Below, in pieces: positions 18,744-28,891 of a stretch of DNA of 64,000 nt. The stretch comes from Opitutia bacterium (GTDB lineage Bacteria > Verrucomicrobiota > Verrucomicrobiia > Opitutales > Seribacteraceae): contig PBLJ01000048.1 in assembly GCA_002721705.1 (NCBI GenBank), positions 1-64,000 of the forward strand. Direction: 5' to 3'. Positions within the stretch are counted from its first letter, which is position 1. The number at the start of each line of letters is the position of its first letter. Both the position numbers and the translations under genes were made by a program. A model generated the notes under the pieces. It saw only the letters and a program-made list of their open reading frames with translations, was not told the DNA's origin and ran no database searches.

Positions 18744-21179
18744 ATGAAAGTAAGCATCGAATGGCTCAAGCAGTACGTCGAACTGGATGCTTCGACGGAT
18801 ACTCTGACCGAAGTTTTCCCCATGCTCGGAATGGAAGTGGAGGGCGTGGAGAGCAGCGGCCCTCCAGCACTGGAAAAAGTAGTCGTGGGAGAGATCCTTT
18901 CCAGTGAGCAACATCCGGAAGCCGACAGGCTCAGCGTATGCAAGGTAAAGGTGGGGGAAGATTCGCCCGACGCGAACATTGTCTGCGGAGCCACCAATTT
19001 CAAACCAGGTGACCGCGTCCCCGTGGCGCTTCCCGGAGCCAAGCTTCCCGGTGGCTTCAAGATCAAGAAATCCAAACTGCGGGGCGTAACCTCCGAGGGC
19101 ATGATGTGCAGTTGCAAGGAATTGGAACTGGGAGAGGACCACGAAGGGTTGCTGATCCTAGAGGACCGCCCTGAAATCGGTACGCCGATCAACGACTTGT
19201 TCGGTGACGCCGACGTTACTTTCGACCTCGAGCTCACCGCCAACCGAGGGGATTGCCTGAGCCACGTGGGAGTTGCCCGCGAACTGGCCGCTCGTTTCGA
19301 GCGGGAATTGAAACTGCCCACGGTCGAGAGCGATGCGCCCACCGTGTCCGAACCTTCCTCCGAGAATCCACTGAACAAGGTCTCCGTCACTACGGAGAAC
19401 TGCAAACTCTACTGCGCCTGGGTAATTCGAGACGTGACGATCGGCCCCAGCCCCGATTGGCTCAAGCAAAGGCTGGAGGCGGTTGGACTGAGGCCCATCA
19501 ACAACGTGGTCGACGCGACGAATTTCATTCTGATGGAAACCGGTCAACCTTTGCACGCCTTCGATGCGGGCAAGATTGCCGGAAACGAAATCATCGTCCG
19601 AAACGCCAAAGCCGGCGAAACCATTACGACGCTCGACGAAGCCGAACGAACCCTGAACGAAAGCATGATGGTCATCGCCGACGCCGAAAAGCCCTTGGTG
19701 ATAGCCGGAGTCATGGGCAGCGTGGACGCAGAGGTGGACGACTCGACCACCGACCTTGTCTTGGAGGCCGCTTGGTTTCATCCGGGAAACGTTCGCGCCA
19801 CCTCACGAAAACTAAACTTGAGCACGGACAGTTCATACCGCTTCTCCCGAGACGTGGATCCTCAATTCACGCGGTTCGCGGCGCGACGGGCAATCGACCT
19901 GATTCTGGAAACCGCCGGGGGCAAGCTCTTGAATGAGGAAGTCCAAGTCGGAGAACCTCCTCGAGGAGACCGCATGATCGAAGTAACGCCCGCTTTCATT
20001 CGAGATACCTGCGGCTATGAGGTGAACGAAGAGGAAATCGCCGGAGCCTGGAAGCGCTTGGGGTTCCAAGTCGAGACGGGAGAAACCTGGAAGGTCGAGG
20101 TACCTAGTTACCGATCCGAGGTAGACCGACCGATCGACTTGGTCGAGGAATTCGCCCGCATCCATGGCACGCAGTCCATCCCCGAGGCTCGCGTCCAGTT
20201 CGAGGCGGTTTCACGAAACGACTCCCCTGTCTTCACTTTCATGGAACGCGCCGCGGATTCACTGGTAGGACAAGGATTCCAGGAATGCTGCTCCTACAGC
20301 TTGCGCGATGGCAAGGAAATCGAAGCCTGGCATGGCAAGGAGGTTTCAGCAGCTCTCGCCTTGTCCAATCCATTGACGGCGGAGCACACGCATTTGAGAG
20401 CCTCTCTCTTACCTGGATTGCTCGATACGCTCGCCCACAATTATCGCAACGGGAACGATCTTCGTCGTGTTTTCGAGACGGGGCGAGTCCTGCGTCCGGG
20501 ATCCCAAGGCGTGATGGAATTTGCGAGCGTCGCGTTTTCCATCTTGACCAAGCCTGCAAGCAGGGAATGGAAAGCCGAAGCGACTCCTGACTTTCACGAC
20601 GCCTCCCGCTGCGCCCAACGCCTGCTTCATGCAGTAGGCGTCAAGCTCCCGAAGGACGGCTTGAATCCATTGGCCGAATCTTCCGCTTGGCAAGGAGGTC
20701 AAGTTGCGAGGGCCGGAGAAATTGCGAAGAACCGCGTGCAGCTCACGGTGGGATACTGCAACCTTTCCCTTTCCAGACAAAAGGACTTGGATGGTCCGGT
20801 CCTTTGTGGAGAGCTCTTGGTGGATCCCGTTGTTCTACGCAAGAAGCCAAAGCCAGCGAGGTTTGAAAGTTTCGGCACCTTCCCACATGCCTTGAAGGAT
20901 TTGGCCTTGGTCGTAAGCAAGAATGTTTCCGCCGAAGAGGTACGAGCCGCGGTGGAGAAAGCCGCAGAGAAAGCAGCGGGCGATCGGTTTACGGTCGATT
21001 CGGTTCGCGTGTTCGACGTCTTCACGGGCAAAGGTGTCGAGAGCGGCATGAAAAGCGTGGCCTGCGCCATACGCTTTCGCTCGGACGAACGCACCTTGAA
21101 AGACAAGGAAGTGAATGCCGCTTTCGACGAAATCCAAGTCATTTTAGCCGATACCACCGATTATACACTACGAGCCTGA
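18744..21179 (+). CDS. pheT: Phenylalanine--tRNA ligase beta subunit
   Basis: MKVSIEWLKQYV, tRNA-binding domain, NNVVDATNFILMETGQPLHAFD, C-terminal ferredoxin-fold anticodon-binding segment. Start at ATG 18744. Confidence 0.96.
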   Translation: MKVSIEWLKQYVELDASTDTLTEVFPMLGMEVEGVESSGPPALEKVVVGEILSSEQHPEADRLSVCKVKVGEDSPDANIVCGATNFKPGDRVPVALPGAKLPGGFKIKKSKLRGVTSEGMMCSCKELELGEDHEGLLILEDRPEIGTPINDLFGDADVTFDLELTANRGDCLSHVGVARELAARFERELKLPTVESDAPTVSEPSSENPLNKVSVTTENCKLYCAWVIRDVTIGPSPDWLKQRLEAVGLRPINNVVDATNFILMETGQPLHAFDAGKIAGNEIIVRNAKAGETITTLDEAERTLNESMMVIADAEKPLVIAGVMGSVDAEVDDSTTDLVLEAAWFHPGNVRATSRKLNLSTDSSYRFSRDVDPQFTRFAARRAIDLILETAGGKLLNEEVQVGEPPRGDRMIEVTPAFIRDTCGYEVNEEEIAGAWKRLGFQVETGETWKVEVPSYRSEVDRPIDLVEEFARIHGTQSIPEARVQFEAVSRNDSPVFTFMERAADSLVGQGFQECCSYSLRDGKEIEAWHGKEVSAALALSNPLTAEHTHLRASLLPGLLDTLAHNYRNGNDLRRVFETGRVLRPGSQGVMEFASVAFSILTKPASREWKAEATPDFHDASRCAQRLLHAVGVKLPKDGLNPLAESSAWQGGQVARAGEIAKNRVQLTVGYCNLSLSRQKDLDGPVLCGELLVDPVVLRKKPKPARFESFGTFPHALKDLALVVSKNVSAEEVRAAVEKAAEKAAGDRFTVDSVRVFDVFTGKGVESGMKSVACAIRFRSDERTLKDKEVNAAFDEIQVILADTTDYTLRA

Positions 21180-21197
21180 AAATATTTCCGCGCCGCT

Positions 21198-21491
21198 ATG
21201 AAAGAACCTCAAACCATGGACGTCGAATACGCCGCGAACCTTGCTCGAATCGATTTGACCGTTGAGGAAAAAAAGAAGTTCAACGGCCAGCTCGGGGACA
21301 TCCTGCAATATTTCGAGAAGTTGAAGGCAGTGGACGTCGAAGGCGTGGAACCGATGGCTCACGCTTTTCCTCGCCATAACGTTTGGGACGAGGATGAATC
21401 GAGAGCTGGGTTTTCCGCTGAGGAAGCACTCTCCAACGCACCGGCTAAACGCAAGGACCAAGTCGTGGTCCCCAAGGTCATCGAGGAATAA
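21198..21491 (+). CDS. gatC: Asp/Glu-tRNA amidotransferase subunit C
   Basis: YAANLARIDLTVEEKKKFNGQLGDILQYFEKLKAVDVEGVEPMAHA; upstream of gatA. Confidence 0.93.
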   Translation: MKEPQTMDVEYAANLARIDLTVEEKKKFNGQLGDILQYFEKLKAVDVEGVEPMAHAFPRHNVWDEDESRAGFSAEEALSNAPAKRKDQVVVPKVIEE

Positions 21492-21505
21492 GGACCCGCC
21501 TCAAC

Positions 21506-22972
21506 ATGCCTGACTCCTTGCACGAAAAGACGGCCGCTGAACTGGGTGAATGCCTGGCTCAAGGCGAAGCGTCGGCCGTTGAAATCGCCGACGCCTTCGT
21601 TGCGCGGGCCACCGCGGTGGATGAAAAGGTCCACGCCTTCCTCCACCGGGATGACGAGGATTTTCTGGCGCAGGCCAAGCGTTCCGACGAACGCAGGGCG
21701 AACGGTCAATCTCGGGGAGCCCTCGATGGCGTGCCGGTTGCATTGAAGGACGTCATCTCCATGAAGGGACAACCCCTGACCGCGGCCAGTCGAATCCTAG
21801 AAAATTACGTTTCGCCCTATGACGCCACCGCCGTGGTCAAGCTGAAGGAAGCGGGCGCCTTGGTCTGGGGCAGACTCAACCTCGATGAGTTCGCCATGGG
21901 CTCCTCCACTGAAAATTCAGCTTTCGGAGCCACCCACAACCCATGGGACCTCTCCCGCGTTCCTGGCGGTAGCAGTGGCGGCAGCGCCGCCGCCGTGGCC
22001 GCGAGGCAGGCCCCGTTGACCTTGGGGTCCGACACCGGTGGTTCCATTCGTCAACCGGCATCCCTTTGTGGAGTAGTTGGAATGAAGCCCACTTACGGCA
22101 TGGTGTCGAGGTACGGCCTAGCCGCCTTCGCTTCGTCGTTGGATCAAATTGGCCCCTTCTCCCAAACGGTGGAAGACACGGCAATTTTACTGGGAGCCAT
22201 CTCGGGGCACGATCCTCTCGATTCCACCAGTTATCCCACCGAGGTTCCCGACTACCGCAAGGGACTCACCGAAAACCAAGGCCCATGGAAGCTAGGTTTG
22301 CCCAAGGAATTCTTCGGGGAAGGCATCGACGACGAAGTTCGACGACTGGTGGACGAAGCCATCGCGTTCTATCAGGCCGAAGGCCATGAGCTCGTGGAGG
22401 TCTCACTCCCGCAAACCGAACTCGCCGTGCCCGTATACTACGTCATCGCAACCGCCGAGGCGTCCTCCAACCTGGCTCGTTACGACGGCATTCGATACAC
22501 CCACCGGAGCGAACGAGCCGAAAACGCCATAGACGTCTATTCCAAAAGCCGTGGAGAAGGCTTTGGCGAAGAAGTCAAGAGGCGCTGCATACTAGGGGCT
22601 TATGGACTCAGCAGTGGGTATTACGACGCGTATTACCTGAGAGCCCAAAAGACTCGTACGCTCATCCGCAAGGATTTCGAGGCTGCCTTCGAGCAAGTGG
22701 ACGCAATCCTCACGCCGACTTCGCCGACAGCCGCGTTCAAACAGGGTGAACGCAGCGATGATCCCATTTCAATGTACTTGAGCGACGTCTTTACGATTTC
22801 AGTGAACTTGGCCGGCATTCCCGGCATTTCCGTACCTTGCGGATTCACGAAAGACGGCCTGCCGGTTGGGCTGCAAGTGATCGGTCAAGCCTTCAAGGAA
22901 TCCGAAATGCTGGCCGTGGCCCACGCCTACGACAAAACTCATCAATTCGGTCGCCGCTACCCCGAATTATAA
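21506..22972 (+). CDS. gatA: Asp/Glu-tRNA amidotransferase subunit A
   Basis: Amidase signature VPGGSSGGSAAAVAARQAPLTLGSDTGGSIRQPASLCGVVGMKPTYG. Confidence 0.96.
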   Translation: MPDSLHEKTAAELGECLAQGEASAVEIADAFVARATAVDEKVHAFLHRDDEDFLAQAKRSDERRANGQSRGALDGVPVALKDVISMKGQPLTAASRILENYVSPYDATAVVKLKEAGALVWGRLNLDEFAMGSSTENSAFGATHNPWDLSRVPGGSSGGSAAAVAARQAPLTLGSDTGGSIRQPASLCGVVGMKPTYGMVSRYGLAAFASSLDQIGPFSQTVEDTAILLGAISGHDPLDSTSYPTEVPDYRKGLTENQGPWKLGLPKEFFGEGIDDEVRRLVDEAIAFYQAEGHELVEVSLPQTELAVPVYYVIATAEASSNLARYDGIRYTHRSERAENAIDVYSKSRGEGFGEEVKRRCILGAYGLSSGYYDAYYLRAQKTRTLIRKDFEAAFEQVDAILTPTSPTAAFKQGERSDDPISMYLSDVFTISVNLAGIPGISVPCGFTKDGLPVGLQVIGQAFKESEMLAVAHAYDKTHQFGRRYPEL

Positions 22973-22983
22973 CCTCTGGATCA

Positions 22984-24453
22984 ATGTCCGAAATACAATA
23001 CGAAGCGGTCATTGGCCTGGAAGTGCACGTGCAGGCGGAAACTCGATCCAAGATGTTCACGAGAGTAGCTCGCGGATTCGGCGAACCTCCCAACACCTTG
23101 ACCGATCCAGTCGTGCTTGGTCTTCCCGGAGCCCTCCCGGTCATGAACCTCGAAGCCATCGAGAAATCCATCAAGGTAGGGCTTCTACTCGGTTGCGAAA
23201 TTGCCCGAGTCTGCAAATGGGACAGAAAAAACTATTTCTATCCCGACATGCCGAAAAACTACCAAATTTCCCAATACGACCAACCTATCTGCCTAGGCGG
23301 CGAAGTGGAAATCGAACTGGAAGGTGAAACCCGAGCCGTGATGGGACCACATCGCAAGGTGAAACTCACTCGCATACATCTCGAGGAAGACGTCGGCAAA
23401 CTCACGCACTATGAAAACGACAGCCTCGTCGATTACAATCGAGCAGGATCGCCCTTGCTGGAAATTGTCTCCGAGCCCGACCTGTTTTCACCCGATGAAG
23501 TTTTCGCCTACCTGACTTCCCTGCGCAACAGCTTGGTATACGCCGGCATCTCCGATTGCGACATGGAGAAGGGGCAAATGCGATGCGATGCGAACGTCAG
23601 CGTGCGGCCTGTCGGACAGAAGGAATTGGGAACCAAGGTGGAACTGAAGAACCTCAACACCATATCAGGGGTTCGCAACGGCGTGGAGTATGAGATACAA
23701 CGCCAAACGTCGGTCTTGCGAGAGGGTGGATCTTTAACTCAGGAAACCCGTCGATGGAACCCGGACCAGCGATACACCACTGCCATGCGTTCCAAGGAAA
23801 TGGCGCACGACTACAGGTATTTCCCCGATCCCGACCTCATGCCGGTCAAAATTGACGACGCATGGATCGAACGCATACGAGAGGAAATTCCGGAAATGCC
23901 TTTCGACAAGCAACGTCGCTTCATCGAACAATACGGCTTGCCTTACTCGTCGACCTCTCCCCTTTGCCCGGATAAGGAACTCTGCGATTTCTTCGAGGCC
24001 ACCGTGGCGCGATGCAAAGATCCAAAGAAAGCCGCCAACTGGATCGTAAACGATCTCTTGAGGGAACTTTCCTCGGCTGGCGACGAAGAAGGCCCCATGC
24101 CCTTGGGCAATGCAAAGATGACACCCGCCCACGTCGCCGAGCTAGTCAACTTGGTCGAAGAAGGCTCCATTTCAAGCAACATCGCCAAGGAGATCTTTCC
24201 GGAAACCTTTGCCACGGGGAAGATGCCTGCGCAGATCGTCGATGAAAAAGGCTTGAAGCAAACTTCCGACACCGGCGAACTGGAAACAATCTGCTCGCAA
24301 GTCATCACCGACCAACCCAAGGCGGTGGAGGAGTTCAAGGGAGGCAAGGAAAACGCGATCAACGCGCTGAAAGGACAGGTCATGAAAGCAACACGAGGCC
24401 AAGCTAATCCAAAGCTGGTCGATGAAATCCTTCGTGAACTGCTTTCTCAATAA
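22984..24453 (+). CDS. gatB: Asp/Glu-tRNA amidotransferase subunit B
   Basis: YEAVIGLEVHVQAETRSKMF, LPVMN, RKNYFYPDMPKNYQISQYD, C-terminal YqeY-like region. Start at ATG 22984. Confidence 0.96.
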   Translation: MSEIQYEAVIGLEVHVQAETRSKMFTRVARGFGEPPNTLTDPVVLGLPGALPVMNLEAIEKSIKVGLLLGCEIARVCKWDRKNYFYPDMPKNYQISQYDQPICLGGEVEIELEGETRAVMGPHRKVKLTRIHLEEDVGKLTHYENDSLVDYNRAGSPLLEIVSEPDLFSPDEVFAYLTSLRNSLVYAGISDCDMEKGQMRCDANVSVRPVGQKELGTKVELKNLNTISGVRNGVEYEIQRQTSVLREGGSLTQETRRWNPDQRYTTAMRSKEMAHDYRYFPDPDLMPVKIDDAWIERIREEIPEMPFDKQRRFIEQYGLPYSSTSPLCPDKELCDFFEATVARCKDPKKAANWIVNDLLRELSSAGDEEGPMPLGNAKMTPAHVAELVNLVEEGSISSNIAKEIFPETFATGKMPAQIVDEKGLKQTSDTGELETICSQVITDQPKAVEEFKGGKENAINALKGQVMKATRGQANPKLVDEILRELLSQ

Positions 24454-24585
24454 CCCGAAATTTGAGGTTTTGCCAAACGAAGCCTTCCCGCGTTTATTGA
24501 GACTGTTTCTCAAAAAAGGTTTGACCGAAGGTCAGTTATCACGAAAAATCACTTCACCACCAAACGCGATCGGATAGCGCAGGTC

Positions 24586-25368
24586 ATGAAAATAATGCAT
24601 AGGATTCTTATTACAGCGTTAGGCTTGATCCTGCCTTGGTTGATGGCTTCCGGGCAAGTGAAGGAAACGCGTCAATTAATCCAGGAATGGGTGGAGACGG
24701 AACGTATTCTGTCAGAGGAGAAATCCAAATGGGATTCGGATCGCGCGGTGCTCTTGGAACTATTGGCCTCTCTCAAGGCCGAAAGCAAAACGCTGGACGA
24801 ACAACTCGAAAAGTCGGATGCCGAGATGGCCGCGGTTTCCAAAGAGCGAGCCGACTTGAACGAACGCAAGGAGCAAGCCAAGCGTACGGTGAAGGTGATG
24901 AAAGAGAAAATTGAAGAGCTGGAGGAAACTGCGAAATCTCTTTTGACGGCATTCCCGAGCCCCTTGAAGGATCGAGTTAGTCAGTTCTCGGACGCCCTGC
25001 AGGATCAGGAGAGATTGGCTGACCTATCCCTGCTGAAACGACTGGAGAATGCCGTGACCATCCTGCAAGAGGCCAACCGATTTCATCATTCGATAAACCT
25101 CGAAAGGCAAAGGTTGAAGATTGATGGAAAAACACGGGAGTTCCATGTCTTGTACTACGGTTTCGCAGCTGCCTATTTCGTCAACGAATCAGCCACCAAG
25201 GCAGGGTTCGGCAAGCCGGGGTTCGAAGGCTGGCAATGGCAGTTGGACAATGACTTGGCCGACGAAATCAGAAAAGCGGTGGCCATTCGCAACAAAAAGG
25301 CAATCGCGTCCTTCGTGGAACTTCCGCTTCCCCGAAAAAAGGCCAACTCCAAGGAGGGGAAGGAATGA
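24586..25368 (+). CDS. DUF3450-like coiled-coil periplasmic protein of a TonB system
   Basis: Signal peptide, long coiled coil, C-terminal GFAAAYFVNES...KPGFEGWQW; directly precedes ExbB-like genes. Confidence 0.7.
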   Translation: MKIMHRILITALGLILPWLMASGQVKETRQLIQEWVETERILSEEKSKWDSDRAVLLELLASLKAESKTLDEQLEKSDAEMAAVSKERADLNERKEQAKRTVKVMKEKIEELEETAKSLLTAFPSPLKDRVSQFSDALQDQERLADLSLLKRLENAVTILQEANRFHHSINLERQRLKIDGKTREFHVLYYGFAAAYFVNESATKAGFGKPGFEGWQWQLDNDLADEIRKAVAIRNKKAIASFVELPLPRKKANSKEGKE

Positions 25369-26795
25369 GGCTGGCCCTTGGCATCTTGAGTCTGTGGCTT
25401 GCTTCCCATGCGACGGCGGCAAACTTGATCGAAGTCGGTGCCAGCGCAAAGAACGACTTGCGGGATGCTCTTGATCGCCTGGCCCGGCAGCGTTCAACGC
25501 AACAATCCCAAAAGGCTCCAATAGTCCGTGAAGTCAATGCGCTGGAGGGAAAGGTAATAGCCAAGAGAAAGGAATTCGACAGAAGGCGTCGTCTCAATGA
25601 CAACCAAGAGTCTTCACTTTCCGAGCTCACGGAGGAAGTCGAGGAAATTGAAAGCGACCTCGAAGCCGTTCTCGCCCTGCTGCATGATTATAACCAGAGC
25701 TGGTTAAATGGCATCAGCGCTCCGGAACACGAATTTCGCAAGGGATTCGTCCAACAGGCACTTGCCTCCAGATCCGAAGGAACCACGAAAGCCGATCCGT
25801 GGAAGGACGTCAGTCCGGGAATCGCCCTCGCCAAACTCTCCGTGGAACGCCTGCAGGAGAGTTTCGGAGGACTTCGTTTCAAAGGAAAAGCGGCTACGGC
25901 CGAGGACAACGTCGAGGAAGAGGGATCTTTCTTGGTGGTGGGACCCGCCGTATATTTCGCTAGCTCGGAAACCGATTCCGCCGGGATAGTGGAACACACT
26001 CCCCCCCTTGAGCCTTCCGACTCGAGCCGAAATGCGGGGTGGAGCGTGAACCGTACGCGCTCGTGCCGAGTATTGGCCACACCCTCGGACCTGGCGGAAA
26101 CCATTCGGGTCGCGGTCACGGCTTCCCCTGATGACTCCATCGTGCTTCCTTTCGATCCCACCTTGGGCAAAGCGCTAGTACTGGCAAACAGCGATCCGAG
26201 CTTTTGGGAAGAGTTAAGAAAAGGCGGATTTTGGATATTTCCCATACTAGGATTCGCATTGATTTCGATTGTCATCGTCTCCTACAAGGCAACGCAAATC
26301 CTCTCCATCAAGATCCCGACGGGTCAAACCTCCTGGGAAGGAGATTACACCAAGGACTTCGCCGACTTGCGAAACGCCGCTCAGGCCAACCAAGGAAAAT
26401 CGGCCGAGATTCTCGAAGAGGTCCTTTACGAGCAGATCATTCAAACCCAGTCTCGCTTGGAGAAATGGCTGCCCGTAGTCGCCGTGACCGCCGCCGCCGC
26501 CCCCCTCCTCGGCTTGCTCGGAACAGTGACTGGCATGATCAACGTTTTTCAGCAACTTACGCACTTCGCCAACCCTGAAAACAGTTCGCTCTCTCGTGGT
26601 ATCTCGGAAGCGCTGGTGACCACGAAATTCGGTCTCGCAACGGCCATTCCCGCCCTCGTCGCTCATGCCTTGCTTTCACGCAGAATACAGGCCATCGTCA
26701 CCAAGATGGAGAGCATAGCGTCCGGATTCGTGAGCTTGGCCTCCGAACAGACCGCCAACTCCTCGAGCTCACAGGAAGACGATGGTCATGAGTAG
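25365..26795 (+). CDS. MotA/TolQ/ExbB family proton channel with large N-terminal periplasmic coiled-coil extension (TtpC-like)
   Basis: C-terminal WLPVVAVTAAAAPLLGLLGTVTGMINVFQQL...GISEALVTTKFGLATAIPALVAH. Confidence 0.88.
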   Translation: MRLALGILSLWLASHATAANLIEVGASAKNDLRDALDRLARQRSTQQSQKAPIVREVNALEGKVIAKRKEFDRRRRLNDNQESSLSELTEEVEEIESDLEAVLALLHDYNQSWLNGISAPEHEFRKGFVQQALASRSEGTTKADPWKDVSPGIALAKLSVERLQESFGGLRFKGKAATAEDNVEEEGSFLVVGPAVYFASSETDSAGIVEHTPPLEPSDSSRNAGWSVNRTRSCRVLATPSDLAETIRVAVTASPDDSIVLPFDPTLGKALVLANSDPSFWEELRKGGFWIFPILGFALISIVIVSYKATQILSIKIPTGQTSWEGDYTKDFADLRNAAQANQGKSAEILEEVLYEQIIQTQSRLEKWLPVVAVTAAAAPLLGLLGTVTGMINVFQQLTHFANPENSSLSRGISEALVTTKFGLATAIPALVAHALLSRRIQAIVTKMESIASGFVSLASEQTANSSSSQEDDGHE

Positions 26796-27405
26796 CTCCT
26801 GGGATCAGTTCCGGGATCAGGCATGGACCACTTGGCAAAATGGTGGAACACTCATGCTGCCACTTTTCTTCCTTTCGTTGTATGCCTATTACGTGGCTTT
26901 CGAACTCTTTTTTCGGATACGACGCATGATGCCGGCTGAAGCACGGGTTCACTCGCCTTCCGACTTGTTGGCCCAGCCGGAATCGGTCGGGGGCTACTTG
27001 GGTAAAATGATTTCCCATTGCCTGGCAAAGGGAAATGACCGGGAAGAAGCGAGAAGGCGTTTCAAACAAGTGCGTAGCGAAAGCGCCAAGGCCCTGAACC
27101 GAAGACTTCGCTTCCTGCTGGCCCTCGTCACGGCAGCGCCCCTGCTCGGACTCTTGGGGACGGTGGAAGGCATGCTAACCACCTTTCGAGGCCTCAGCGT
27201 CGAGGTAGGGCGCAAGATGGACTTGGTCTCGGGAGGGATTTCCGAGGCCTTGATAACTACTCAGGCAGGTCTGCTGATCGCGATTCCCGCTTACGTCATG
27301 CTTCACTTTCTTTCACGCCGCCGAGCTGAATGGATACGTTTCCTTCGTCTTCTCGAAAGCCACGTAGCCCGCAAATCCGACCATGCTGAATTTGCAACAC
27401 AATGA
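26782..27405 (+). CDS. MotA/TolQ/ExbB proton channel family protein (short form)
   Basis: LLALVTAAPLLGLLGTVEGMLTTFRGLS...GGISEALITTQAGLLIAIPAYV. Confidence 0.9.
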   Translation: MVMSSSWDQFRDQAWTTWQNGGTLMLPLFFLSLYAYYVAFELFFRIRRMMPAEARVHSPSDLLAQPESVGGYLGKMISHCLAKGNDREEARRRFKQVRSESAKALNRRLRFLLALVTAAPLLGLLGTVEGMLTTFRGLSVEVGRKMDLVSGGISEALITTQAGLLIAIPAYVMLHFLSRRRAEWIRFLRLLESHVARKSDHAEFATQ

Positions 27406-27803
27406 AATTACGCAGAAGAATCTTGAAGCGAGAGGAACTCGAGTCGATCAACGTCTCTCCGTTGATCGACGTGGTGTTCATTTTGCTCATTTTCTTCATT
27501 GTCTCGGCCTCCTTCGTCAAAATACCCGGGGTGGAGATAAACAGACCCATGGCATACATCGCCGAAGACCTGCAGAAAAACACAATCCTTTTCGCCTTGG
27601 ACTCGGACGGGGTCATTCATTACGGAGGGGAAGAAATTCCCCTGTCTCAAGTAGGCCCCATGATCGAGGAGCTTCGTCGCGAGGTCGATCTTCCAGTGAC
27701 CATACAAGTCGACCTCGAAGCCGACGGGGCGCAACTCGCCAAAATCGTCCGCGAAGCCACCTTGACGGGAGCGCCAGTCAGCGTGGCGACTCGCAAGCCC
27801 TAG
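27402..27803 (+). CDS. ExbD/TolR family biopolymer transport protein (copy 1)
   Basis: SINVSPLIDVVFILLIFFIVSASFVK. Confidence 0.9.
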   Translation: MKLRRRILKREELESINVSPLIDVVFILLIFFIVSASFVKIPGVEINRPMAYIAEDLQKNTILFALDSDGVIHYGGEEIPLSQVGPMIEELRREVDLPVTIQVDLEADGAQLAKIVREATLTGAPVSVATRKP

Positions 27804-27813
27804 CAATCCATCG

Positions 27814-28212
27814 ATGAAGCGACGCCTCTCCATACACCAAGCGGAAAACGTTGAAATCAACGTTTCGCCCCTCATCGACATGGTGTTCATCCTCTTGATC
27901 TTCTTCCTCGTGGCTACCTCGTTCGTCAACGAGATAGGCCTCACCTCGCGGCATCAAGACACCGCCGACCCCAAGCGCAAGCTCGACGAACCTCTTGTCT
28001 TCGAAGTCACTGCCAGGGGCCAAGTACTCGGGGACGGACTAGAACTTGGAATAAGCGGTGTAGGGAGCAGGGTGCGCACCGCTTCCGCCCGCAAACCGAT
28101 GCCTGTTATTCTCAAGATAGAGGAAGGAGCTCGTGCAGACTTGGCTGTGCTAGTCATGGATGCCGCCTTGGGAGCGGGAGCAAAGGCCGTGAAATTATCC
28201 GCCGTCGAATAA
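27814..28212 (+). CDS. ExbD/TolR family biopolymer transport protein (copy 2)
   Basis: INVSPLIDMVFILLIFFLVATSFVNEIGL. Confidence 0.9.
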   Translation: MKRRLSIHQAENVEINVSPLIDMVFILLIFFLVATSFVNEIGLTSRHQDTADPKRKLDEPLVFEVTARGQVLGDGLELGISGVGSRVRTASARKPMPVILKIEEGARADLAVLVMDAALGAGAKAVKLSAVE

Positions 28213-28216
28213 GAGC

Positions 28217-28891
28217 ATGAAATTCATTGGTCAAGCAAAGCGCCTTTGGAAAAACAAACGATTATCGGGCTTTTCCGGTTATGGCATGTTGGCTTCCCTG
28301 GTCGTGACTTGCCTCACGTTCCTCTTACTTCCCCTGTCTCAATACGCGGCCAAGGAGTTGATGCATGTCCGACCGGTATTTTCGCACGAGCTCCCTACTC
28401 CACCGCAGCCCAAGCCGAAACTGGAAAAGCAAGTCGACGCGGAAAATCGGGATGCTCCCGTACAACCGAAAATGGAGAAAGCGCCTCCCAAGTTAAGCCT
28501 CGAGGCCTTGGAAACTGCCCTTGACGTTGGCCCTGGAGATTTTCTTTCCGAATTCGCCTTGTCGGATTTTCAGACTGCGCCTGGAGCGGATGAAGAATTT
28601 GTCTTCAAGCTGCATGAGCTCGATCGCAAACCAACGTCAATCAAGCAAGGCATCGTACGTTATCCCGCTCATCTGAAGAAAAAAGGATTGCAAGGCGTGG
28701 TGAAGCTGGAGGTCCAAATCGACGAAAAGGGAGTCGTTCGGGTACAAGGCGTGATTTCCTCCACTCACGACGATTTCATTCCGCCCTCGGTGAAGGCAGC
28801 GGAAAACTCTTTGTACACGCCTCCTACTCGCAATGGGAAAGCAGTGAAGACAAAGTTCGTGTTGCCTGTGAACTTCACCCTCACCGATTGA
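28217..28891 (+). CDS. TonB family protein
   Basis: N-terminal TM, Pro/Lys-rich region, C-terminal RYPAHLKKKGLQGVVKLEVQIDEKGVVRVQGVISSTHDDFIPPSVKAAENSLYTPPTRNGKAV. Confidence 0.87.
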   Translation: MKFIGQAKRLWKNKRLSGFSGYGMLASLVVTCLTFLLLPLSQYAAKELMHVRPVFSHELPTPPQPKPKLEKQVDAENRDAPVQPKMEKAPPKLSLEALETALDVGPGDFLSEFALSDFQTAPGADEEFVFKLHELDRKPTSIKQGIVRYPAHLKKKGLQGVVKLEVQIDEKGVVRVQGVISSTHDDFIPPSVKAAENSLYTPPTRNGKAVKTKFVLPVNFTLTD